From positions 1-20,004 of the forward strand of contig QFNI01000063.1 of assembly GCA_003240775.1 (NCBI GenBank): a stretch of 20,004 nucleotides of DNA, in the 5' to 3' direction. The position numbers were made by a program, and so were the translations under genes. The DNA comes from Mesorhizobium amorphae. Lineage in GTDB: Bacteria > Pseudomonadota > Alphaproteobacteria > Rhizobiales > Rhizobiaceae. Within the stretch, counting starts at the first letter, position 1. Each line of letters starts with the position of its first letter. The notes beneath the pieces were generated by a model. The model was given only the letters and a program-made list of their open reading frames with translations. It did no database searches and was not told the DNA's origin. Shown here piece by piece: positions 13,760 to 20,004 of the stretch.

Positions 13760-15403
13760 ATGTGGATGGCTGGGGCAACCAAGCGTATGGCGGCGATGCT
13801 GGCGACGTTCCTGACGTCGGCCCCTGCGGCCTACGCCGAGCCTGCTCCTCTTAACCCCAACGATTTGCTTTTTATCAGTTCGGGCCAGTGGCACCAGTTC
13901 GAGCAGGATGTGGGTGACGGCATCTTCCGCCTTTACGCTATTGCGATGGACGCGAAACACGAGCCTGCCGACATGCCGAACCTCTTGCTCCTAAAATGCC
14001 GGGAGCAGCCGCCGCATTTGGTTCTTCATTTCCCCGACACCTACGTCTTCAACGGGTTCAAGGCGACCGACTGGCTTCCGGAAACAACGCTCTACGCCCG
14101 CAACGACAGCAGCACCTTCCGCTTCCACGCCGAGCTGAACCGCAACGAGATTTTCGTGGACCTGCCCGGCAGCGAGGAGAACATCGCGGCGCTGTTGGCC
14201 TCGACGTCGGTCGAATTCCGGTTCGGACCGAACGCGGGCGACCGCGCGGTTCTGGCGATGGACAAGAGTCTGGAGCAGAACGAGAAGGAGTTTCTCGACC
14301 GCGACGCTGAAACGAGCGGGCGCGGCAAGGTCGTGGCGACTAAGGACTGGAAGGCGGTGGGGCCGTGCAAACCCTTGCCTGCCTCGGCGACCGAAACACC
14401 AATGGCGGCGGCTTCACCACCCGTCCCACCAGCACTGAGCGAAGACGAGGCCCCGGCCCAAAATGTGCTGGCGTTTCGGCTGGAGAACGGGGGCGTCAGC
14501 CGCGTCGCCTATCCCAGCCAAACCGTGAAGCTGGGTGAGACCCTTTCGCTGACGGAACTCGGGCGACGTTTTCCGGACTCGCAGGTGTCAGCGGCCTACG
14601 AGCAGGGCGAGGACGAAATCGAGTTCTTCAAGATCGTCAACGACGGGGCAGAGGTCGAACTGCACTACGACGAGAGCAAAAAGATCACGCGCATCGAAGG
14701 CAGAACGCCGGGCGTGGCGGACGAGAAAGACGCTGCTGTCGGGGGCACCGTTGTGGGGGCTTTGGGGAGCCGCGCGTTCTGCAACACGTTCACCGAGGAC
14801 GAGCCCGTGTGGTGCAAGGCGGATGAGAATGCGAATACCCGCTACGACGTGGCGTGGAGCGACGCGTGCCCCATGCCGGAGCAGACGGCAGGCGTAATCG
14901 ACGTGCCCGCCTGCGCGACCGTTGCGGCCATTTCCGTTTCCGCACCGCCCGCACCAGCCCAGCAGCAGTTGGAATTCGCGGCGTATCCGGCACCGGCCTT
15001 CAAAGGCAAAACTGCGCTGCCCAGCTTCAAGGGGCGGGACGAGAAATACCGCGACTACCGCACGCGGATCACGAACTCGCTCAAAGAGGGCCCAAATTTC
15101 GCGGGCGAGTTCAGCCTCGTGCAGATCGGCTGCGGCACCGGCTGCTCGTTTGTTTTCGTCAGCAGCAACCGCACGGGTGAGGTCCTTCCCGCCCCCTTCG
15201 GCGGCGAGGACACTATGTATCTCGACCTCCTATTCGAGAAGAACAGCCGCCTGCTGGCCGCGCAGTGGGCGGGGTATGACGAAAGCACATGCCGCATCGA
15301 ATGGTTCGAGTGGACGGGCCGGGCGTTGAAGCGGCTTGGTGGCTCGGTAATTGGCGCGGTTGACGCCTGCTACAAAACGGTGGGGGAAAACCTCGGGCGC
15401 TAG
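13760..15403 (+). CDS. Secreted hypothetical protein with conserved C-terminal domain
   Basis: 547 aa. The N-terminal signal peptide of about 26 residues (TKRMAAMLATFL core, cleavage after AYA) predicts export; the ATG at 13760 follows a GGGGACG stretch, and in-frame ATGs at 13766 and 13787 are alternatives. Residues about 210-240 form a Pro/Ala-rich linker (AAASPPVPPALSEDEAPA). A middle part has GALGSRAFCNTFTEDEPVWC and several cysteines. The C-terminal region, about 410-547, resembles a domain I know from uncharacterised exported proteobacterial proteins: EGPNFAGEFSLVQIGCGTGCSFVF, then GEDTMYLDLLFEKNSRLLAAQW. Function unknown. Convergent with the 299-aa gene, with only 9 bp between the stops. 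Confidence 0.8.
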   Translation: MWMAGATKRMAAMLATFLTSAPAAYAEPAPLNPNDLLFISSGQWHQFEQDVGDGIFRLYAIAMDAKHEPADMPNLLLLKCREQPPHLVLHFPDTYVFNGFKATDWLPETTLYARNDSSTFRFHAELNRNEIFVDLPGSEENIAALLASTSVEFRFGPNAGDRAVLAMDKSLEQNEKEFLDRDAETSGRGKVVATKDWKAVGPCKPLPASATETPMAAASPPVPPALSEDEAPAQNVLAFRLENGGVSRVAYPSQTVKLGETLSLTELGRRFPDSQVSAAYEQGEDEIEFFKIVNDGAEVELHYDESKKITRIEGRTPGVADEKDAAVGGTVVGALGSRAFCNTFTEDEPVWCKADENANTRYDVAWSDACPMPEQTAGVIDVPACATVAAISVSAPPAPAQQQLEFAAYPAPAFKGKTALPSFKGRDEKYRDYRTRITNSLKEGPNFAGEFSLVQIGCGTGCSFVFVSSNRTGEVLPAPFGGEDTMYLDLLFEKNSRLLAAQWAGYDESTCRIEWFEWTGRALKRLGGSVIGAVDACYKTVGENLGR

Positions 15404-15412
15404 GGCACGGCC

Positions 15413-16312
15413 TCAATCTATCGGCTTGTAGCGCTTGATCCCTGAAATACCTTCGTCCCGATAACCTAAAATTCGATAACTCCCATCCGCAAGGCGTTCG
15501 CCGAGAAGCGCCACCACTTCGGCTTCCAGATTTTTTCGCAAGGCGGGATGTTTTACCACGACGTTAGCCTGTCGGCTGGCATCAAGGCGAACCTTGAATT
15601 GCTCCTCTTCCTTCAAGGACGGCTGCCTGGGGTTATCCAAACGATCAAACTTTGCACAATCGTTGACACCTTTCTTCCGGAGAAACGCTTCGAGATTCTT
15701 CGAAGTGACTTCACACCCTGCCGCATAGCGCAACGCCGCCGCATACCGGCTTACGGTCGTGCTGGGATTCTCGCTTTTGTTGAATGCGAGTTTGACGACC
15801 GGTGTGAAAGGGTTGGTTGTCGCTTTCGTGCGACGGATGCCCCTCGTAGCCAGAAGCCGTTCGAACGCCTCAGGGCGAGCCCGCGACTGCTCATGCAACT
15901 GCATTACTCGGACTAACGCGCGCGCAAGTTGGCCGTTGTTGTCGACCGATCCCCTGTCGAAATTGCGCACCGCGGCCAAGCACAATTCGAGAGCATGATC
16001 CAATGCGTGATCGTCCGCGTCTGCCGCATCATTTCTGCCTGCGCTCACCGTGACGGGGACGAGCTTCCCTTCACCCTCTTGAACCTTTCCTTCTCCTCCT
16101 TTTCTAACTCTGCCCCTTTTGACCCCGATAGTCGACAAGTCAGTGACAGGAGTGAGCGGCACCCTTTTTATCTGGTCGATATGCGGAATGGGCTCCAAAA
16201 TGCCGCCTTTGTCCAACTCGTTGAAGGTCACATCGGCAGGGATGCTGGGCAGGCGTGCCGTGTCATCCTCCGAGGGGGGTAAAGAAATAATATTGGCTTG
16301 TGGCGTGCCCAT
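15413..16312 (-). CDS. Hypothetical protein downstream of the HUH-like gene
   Basis: Not recognised. ATG 16312 (299 aa, MGTPQANIISLPPSEDD) is chosen, with GGAG 10 nt upstream; a GTG at 16381 would add 23 residues but lacks a ribosome site. The first 110 residues are low-complexity and charged; residues about 115-299 look globular and helical (ALDHALELCLAAVRNFDRG, VSRYAAALRYAAG) with a basic C-terminus ending GISGIKRYKPID. It follows the HUH-like gene after 111 bp on the same strand and is probably co-transcribed, so it may be a partner in the same process. No catalytic motif seen. Confidence 0.75.
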   Translation of the reverse strand: MGTPQANIISLPPSEDDTARLPSIPADVTFNELDKGGILEPIPHIDQIKRVPLTPVTDLSTIGVKRGRVRKGGEGKVQEGEGKLVPVTVSAGRNDAADADDHALDHALELCLAAVRNFDRGSVDNNGQLARALVRVMQLHEQSRARPEAFERLLATRGIRRTKATTNPFTPVVKLAFNKSENPSTTVSRYAAALRYAAGCEVTSKNLEAFLRKKGVNDCAKFDRLDNPRQPSLKEEEQFKVRLDASRQANVVVKHPALRKNLEAEVVALLGERLADGSYRILGYRDEGISGIKRYKPID

Positions 16313-16423
16313 GCTTGTTCGTCTCCGAATTGCGTTCGAGTTTGTCCCAGAGTGGGACAAATCGGAAGGTGGCGGCGGCACGTTATTTTACTGGCGACGC
16401 CGCGGGTCCCATACCCTTCATCA

Positions 16424-17437
16424 CTACTTTACATTGCCAGGAAATTCATAGTTCGCGCGCTGCAGCGCAGATGAAAACGCTACAAGTTGCGCCACGGATA
16501 ACAGCGGAGACGGCATCAGGAAATTTGATGACTGTAATGCTGGGAGCGATGGCAACATGGATTTTGTTTTTGTTTTGCATATGCACGTTGTGGAGCGGCC
16601 TTTGGGATTACGTTGCCGCCCTTTTCGCTCGGTGTTAGTCTTCGGTTTCTTCCTGACCGACGCGCATTCGTCGCGCGTTTTCGGCAAGAGCAGCACTCCG
16701 TCCTGCGCGTCCCGGTCCCAGCGTGTCGACTTCGTGATGTAGCCCCAAACGGCCTCCGACTTCTCGTCCATTGGCACAACGTGGACGGTTCGCAGGATGT
16801 CGCCAGGGTAGATCAAGCTGGCCCTCTCACGCTCCGCAAAGAGGTCGAATGGGACCGTCCTCTTGCGCGACCAGGGTGGCACGGCATACACGCCATGAAA
16901 GTGGTCGCCATCGTTGGGTCGGACGTCATCGATGGAAAACTTGCCCGCAGCGCGCGTCCATCGGCCTTCCGATACAGCAATCAAAACCGGACGCCGTTCC
17001 ACGTTGCACCGCCTGTTTGTCGAGCGCATCGTGAAATTGAGCACTGTCGAGTAGAACCGCTCGATTCGCCTGCACATTTGGGCATTCCGACTGCACAGTC
17101 CGCCGGATAATTGCTCGAACAAAAAGGTCAGCAGGTAGCATCGCCAGCCGCGCCTTTGGTAGCTGGTGATCCAAGATGCGAATGCGCGGTTCACTGGATC
17201 AAGCGGGCGCACTTGGGTTTTTGTTTTGGATGAAGCGCGCGGGTCTTGGGGGTCACCCATTACCGCGATGGGAAACTTCAGGCGGCGTGCTTCCCGAAGG
17301 CTCTCCGATTCCCCCTGGATGACCTTTCCAATGAACGGCGCGGGTTTGAATTGGTCGAATATGCCGGTGCCGGTTCGGGGTGCCAGAATTTGCTTGAGCG
17401 TTGTGTTCGGCTTAGCAGTTGTAGCTGACTTGCTCAC
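16424..17437 (-). CDS. HUH endonuclease/Rep-like protein (predicted from motifs)
   Basis: No family recognised by overall similarity. Three motifs occur in the order of rolling-circle Rep proteins: motif 1-like YLLTFLF, motif 2 DHFHGVYAV (His-hydrophobic-His), and motif 3-like WGYITKS (Y-x-x-K, candidate nicking tyrosine). With GTG 17437 as start (AGGA 8 nt upstream, 337 aa) these lie at about 101-107, 178-186 and 231-237. A TTG at 17473 would add 12 residues without a ribosome site. The C-terminal 70 residues are strongly basic (KKPKTNTERKGRQRNPKGR). It is more AT-rich than its neighbours. It is divergent from the DUF927 ATPase and upstream of the 299-aa gene. Proposed role: nicking and initiating replication or transfer of the resident element (inference). 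Confidence 0.7.
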   Translation of the reverse strand: MSKSATTAKPNTTLKQILAPRTGTGIFDQFKPAPFIGKVIQGESESLREARRLKFPIAVMGDPQDPRASSKTKTQVRPLDPVNRAFASWITSYQRRGWRCYLLTFLFEQLSGGLCSRNAQMCRRIERFYSTVLNFTMRSTNRRCNVERRPVLIAVSEGRWTRAAGKFSIDDVRPNDGDHFHGVYAVPPWSRKRTVPFDLFAERERASLIYPGDILRTVHVVPMDEKSEAVWGYITKSTRWDRDAQDGVLLLPKTRDECASVRKKPKTNTERKGRQRNPKGRSTTCICKTKTKSMLPSLPALQSSNFLMPSPLLSVAQLVAFSSALQRANYEFPGNVK

Positions 17438-17511
17438 AAATGCGGTCCTGTTATATGGGTTTGATAGACCCAATGCCGGACTACCGGATAAAGCAGATAT
17501 ACGGAAATATT

Positions 17512-17536
17512 GAATTGCAGATCAACAAAGCAATTC
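17512..17536. other. Inverted repeat in the AT-rich divergent gap
   Basis: GAATTGC (17512-17518) and GCAATTC (17530-17536) are separated by 11 bp. It sits in the roughly 345-bp AT-rich gap between the HUH-like gene and the DUF927 ATPase, where promoters for both and possibly an origin should lie. No gene is evident in this gap. Confidence 0.4.
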
Positions 17537-17625
17537 TTCGGGATTTACCGGCCCTCGTCTTGAGCCGATATTGTGTAGTTCCCCGAATTCCAGTCCTGCT
17601 CCTCGTGGCAAACCAGCAAGGGCGT

Positions 17626-17657
17626 AGTGGAAATTAGCTTCCACTTTTACTTTACAA
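17626..17657. promoter_or_regulatory. Conserved hairpin plus CACTTTTACTTTACAA element (copy B)
   Basis: AGTGGAA-ATTAGC-TTCCACT stem-loop (17626-17645) runs into the 16-bp motif at 17642-17657, which differs from copy A at 13353-13368 by one base. The stem pairs GC/GC in copy A and AA/TT here. A shorter match, TACTTTACA, is at 16425-16433. Between divergent HUH-like and ATPase genes: a candidate operator or replication-origin site. Confidence 0.55.
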
Positions 17658-17783
17658 CGTGCCTATTTCGCCCCGCCGTGGAGTTGCTCGACCCGCAAAA
17701 GCGGCTAGGAGTGGGACCCTCTTAATTTTCCTGAGAAGCTGATCCACGCCCTGGACGCGCGATCCCAAATTCAGGAAATCAAA

Positions 17784-19481
17784 ATGGCAAAACCAACCCC
17801 CTCATTTCGCGGGCTCGACCTTGGTCGCGTCTTCGTGCTGCCGAACGGCACGCGGCAGATTGAATTGCTTTTTGCCACCGCCACGGGGGAGCCCGCGCGG
17901 GTGGCGGTCGACCTCGGCGACGTGGCGGACGCGCGTGCCCTCCAACGGCTTTTGCGGAATTCTGGTTTTGGCGGTGCTACCCTCACGCGCGCCGATGCGG
18001 CAGTGCTCGATGAGCAGATTGTCGCCTACACAAAATCGAAAGCCGGGCGGGCAGCGCTGACGCCGGTGCGGATGGGTGGGGGGTGGAGTATCGGCTTCAC
18101 CGCTTTCGCGCTCGATGACACCGAATTGCCGAGCGGGCGCGCGGTCGCGCGGCCACCAGCAGCGTGCGCGATGATCAACGCGCAGCGCGGCACGCTCGCG
18201 GGCTGGAAAGCGAGCGTGGGAAAGGCGGCGCTTTTTTCCTCACGCACTATACTGATGATTTCAGCCGCGCTCGCCGCCCCCACGCTCGCCCTTTCCGGCG
18301 TGGAGGCAGGCGGTTTTGGTTTCAATCTGTGGGGTCCGTCCTCGACAGGAAAATCCACCGCGTTACGGGCCGCAGCCTCAGTGCTTGCCGGGGAATTCGC
18401 GGGGACGTGGAACGGCACGGCGAACGGGTTGCAAGAACTGGCGCAACAATATTGCGACCTGCCGCTTGCCGTCGACTCCATGGAGTCGGTGTCGGGCGAG
18501 CCGCAGCGGGAATTGACAGAGGCCGTGGCCTATGCGCTGGGCAGCGGCAAGCCGCGCGTGAGAGCGAAAGCTTGGTCGGCGGCCAACGGCACAAGCGACG
18601 CGTCCTGGCGCACAGTTCTTTTGTCCACGGCGGAGGCCAAGCACCAGCGCGCACAAAAAACGGGTGCGGCGGTGCGTTTGGTGGACGTGCCGGTGGCGCG
18701 AGACCCAAACGACCCGATGGGCATCATTGACTCTTGTCCGAAGGGCACGCCGGAGAACAAGCGGCGGGAATTCACGAAAGTCGCAGTGCAGAAAATGGCG
18801 ACCGGAACCGCCGCGCACCACGGCCACGTGCTGCCTGAATTTGTTAAGCGGCTGGCGGCAGACCCAAAGTTCGCGCGGGCGCAATTGGCAGCCGAGCGGG
18901 GCTTGTTCCTGAACAAGTTCGATACCGCAGAGCGCACCAACCCCGAGTTGCGCGTGCTCGACCATTTCGCGGTGGTGTTTGCCGCTGGGCGGCTTGCGAT
19001 CACCTTTGGCCTTCTGCCGTGGTCCGAGGCGCGCCTGCTAGAAGCTGTTTCCCGTTGCGCCACGGACGCGCTGGAGAATTCCAACGACCGGGCGAAGCGC
19101 AACGCGCAAAACGCGGCACGCGTGCTCGCATGGCTTGGCGATCCCACGCGTGTGTTTCTTCAATATAGGTCTGAATGGACCCGAGCGGAAATTGAGGGCG
19201 TTGACGGCTTGAAGGCGCAATACAACGGCGACGGAGTGCCAAGGGGAGAACTCTGGCGGGTTAAACTCGTGCTTCGCCCCGTGCTGCAACAAGCACTCGG
19301 TATTCGTGGACGGGACTTGAGCGGGGCCATGGCGCACCTGCGTGCCACGGGCCGCCTCGTGTGCGAGGACCGCGACGACGCCATGACCGTGCAGCATAAA
19401 TTCTGCGAAGACTTCTCGGCCCGGTTTTATGTCGTGCGCACAAACCTTCGCGACGGGATCGCTGCTGGAAACGACGATTGA
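17784..19481 (+). CDS. DUF927-type P-loop ATPase (phage/mobile-element helicase-like)
   Basis: 565 aa, ATG 17784 preceded by AGGAAA. It shows the DUF927 pattern: GGGWSIGF near 98-105, FGFNLWGPSSTGKSTALRAA with Walker A at 184-191, WNGTANGLQELAQQYCDLPLAVDSMESVSG with the Walker B position at 226-235, VAYALGSGKPRVRA, and WRTVLLSTAE (275-284) as sensor 1. The Walker B reads AVDSMES where the family usually has LDEI, so the acidic residue after Asp is Ser, with Glu two positions on. DUF927 proteins occur in prophages, plasmids and integrative elements, often as primase-helicase-like replication ATPases. It is divergent from the HUH-like gene, which fits a replication pair. Probably cytoplasmic. 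Confidence 0.85.
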   Translation: MAKPTPSFRGLDLGRVFVLPNGTRQIELLFATATGEPARVAVDLGDVADARALQRLLRNSGFGGATLTRADAAVLDEQIVAYTKSKAGRAALTPVRMGGGWSIGFTAFALDDTELPSGRAVARPPAACAMINAQRGTLAGWKASVGKAALFSSRTILMISAALAAPTLALSGVEAGGFGFNLWGPSSTGKSTALRAAASVLAGEFAGTWNGTANGLQELAQQYCDLPLAVDSMESVSGEPQRELTEAVAYALGSGKPRVRAKAWSAANGTSDASWRTVLLSTAEAKHQRAQKTGAAVRLVDVPVARDPNDPMGIIDSCPKGTPENKRREFTKVAVQKMATGTAAHHGHVLPEFVKRLAADPKFARAQLAAERGLFLNKFDTAERTNPELRVLDHFAVVFAAGRLAITFGLLPWSEARLLEAVSRCATDALENSNDRAKRNAQNAARVLAWLGDPTRVFLQYRSEWTRAEIEGVDGLKAQYNGDGVPRGELWRVKLVLRPVLQQALGIRGRDLSGAMAHLRATGRLVCEDRDDAMTVQHKFCEDFSARFYVVRTNLRDGIAAGNDD

Positions 19482-19504
19482 CCCAGTGTGTCGATGTCGT
19501 GTCC

Positions 19505-19532
19505 TTCAAGCGCTATGTGAGACGCGCTTGAA
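19505..19532. terminator. Inverted repeat between convergent genes
   Basis: TTCAAGCGC (19505-19513) and GCGCTTGAA (19524-19532), a perfect 9-bp stem with a 10-nt loop, lies between the converging DUF927 gene and the right-edge gene. A bidirectional terminator is the simplest reading, although no long T-run is present. Confidence 0.45.
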
Positions 19533-19569
19533 ATTGCCGGATGGATAAACCGATGAAGGTCGAGGCGAC

Positions 19570-20004
19570 CTACGCGTTCGGTAGCTGATCGACGTCGACA
19601 CCGGCCTCCACCAAGCGCTGCCGTGCCGACGCCCGCACAGTATCCGAGAAATCTGAAGGGTGCCGCAGCACGATGGCCTCGCCTGTCAATTCCGGCATCC
19701 CACGCTCAAGCAGCATCGCAAATCCCCGCGTTTCCTTCGTGTCGCTGGACCAGTCTGTGAGGGTTTGCGTCACGCCGACGCGACCGACTTTCTGCCGCGT
19801 CCTGCTGAGGCGGGTGGTCCTGCCGTTTTCCTCGGTAAGCAGCAATTCGAAGGCGTGAAGGGTCCGCCAAAAATCGAATTCGACGGTTCCCGGCTTCTCG
19901 GACGGCAGAATGTCTGCGAGCCGCCGAAAGGCAGCATCCGCAATGTCCTTTTCGTTCTCGCGGCGGGCGTTCACAATCCAGGTTCGCAGCTTGGCAGGGT
20001 CTTT
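19570..20004 (-). CDS. Conserved hypothetical protein, partial (5' end outside window)
   Basis: 144 codons visible; the frame stays open to the right edge, so the start lies beyond it, although a GTG at 19974 is inside the frame. The visible part begins LRTWIVNARRENEKDIADAAFRRL and contains KPGTVEFDFWRTLHAFELLL, TRLSRTRQKVGRVGVTQTL and LERGMPELTGEAIVLRHP. I believe this is a conserved alphaproteobacterial family, but I know no function. It is all helical-looking and charged, with no signal peptide in the visible part. Confidence 0.75.
   Translation of the reverse strand, partial: KDPAKLRTWIVNARRENEKDIADAAFRRLADILPSEKPGTVEFDFWRTLHAFELLLTEENGRTTRLSRTRQKVGRVGVTQTLTDWSSDTKETRGFAMLLERGMPELTGEAIVLRHPSDFSDTVRASARQRLVEAGVDVDQLPNA

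Noticed and set aside
17440..17637. 65-codon plus-strand ORF in the gap before the DUF927 gene
   Set aside because: No ribosome site, and it overlaps the HUH-like gene's upstream region and the palindromes; looks like a chance frame in AT-rich sequence.
16424..17657. CRISPR or other short regular repeats around the TTTACA motifs
   Set aside because: Only two full copies and one partial copy, kilobases apart, with no regular spacers.
1..20004. tRNA or rRNA genes, integrase or att sites
   Set aside because: I looked for tRNA-like cloverleaf or TTCRANNC stretches and tyrosine or serine recombinase motifs and found nothing I could support.

Overview
The window reads as a high-GC alphaproteobacterial chromosome, most likely Hyphomicrobiales (inferred from gene families such as the RHH_4-type ribbon-helix-helix protein, pseudoazurin, a Tat-dependent GMC dehydrogenase pair and rhizobial-type IS remnants; no 16S or other decisive marker is present). 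It splits into a metabolic half (about 1-9910), a graveyard of broken insertion sequences (about 9911-11520) and an accessory region (about 11520-20004) of mostly unrecognised genes plus two genes with replication-type signatures.

Metabolic half. On the minus strand a zinc-type alcohol dehydrogenase is followed by the start of an ABC transporter binding-protein gene that runs off the left edge. Divergently, on the plus strand, lies an AcoR-like sigma-54 activator. The 222 bp between them hold a good sigma-54 (-24/-12) promoter facing the dehydrogenase and two palindromes at enhancer distance, so the regulator very probably switches on uptake and oxidation of an alcohol-type substrate. Downstream come a ribbon-helix-helix protein overlapping (TTGA) a quinone-dependent D-lactate dehydrogenase (Dld), then a glyoxalase-I-like VOC protein: together a plausible methylglyoxal-to-pyruvate route. 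Next is a periplasmic oxidation module: a Tat-exported small subunit, a GMC flavoprotein large subunit and a pseudoazurin, with the copper protein standing where a cytochrome c subunit is usually found.

IS graveyard. Minus-strand remnants include an IS66-type orfA fragment joined directly to an IS3-type orfB tail that is itself interrupted by a 39-nt palindromic in-frame insert, and a 5'-truncated IS630 element with an intact DDE core. A plus-strand IS110/IS1111 C-terminal remnant follows. None looks autonomous.

Accessory region. It carries a 450-aa protein built of two diverged copies of one domain, a large secreted protein with a conserved C-terminal domain, an unrecognised 299-aa protein, a 337-aa protein with the three ordered motifs of a HUH (rolling-circle Rep-like) endonuclease, a DUF927-type P-loop ATPase, and a partial conserved hypothetical at the right edge. 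Two intergenic sites about 4.3 kb apart share a hairpin whose stem differs by paired changes, adjoining a 16-bp motif CACTTTKACTTTACAA. My best reading is the replication/maintenance module of an integrated mobile element; no integrase, relaxosome or att site is visible in the window.
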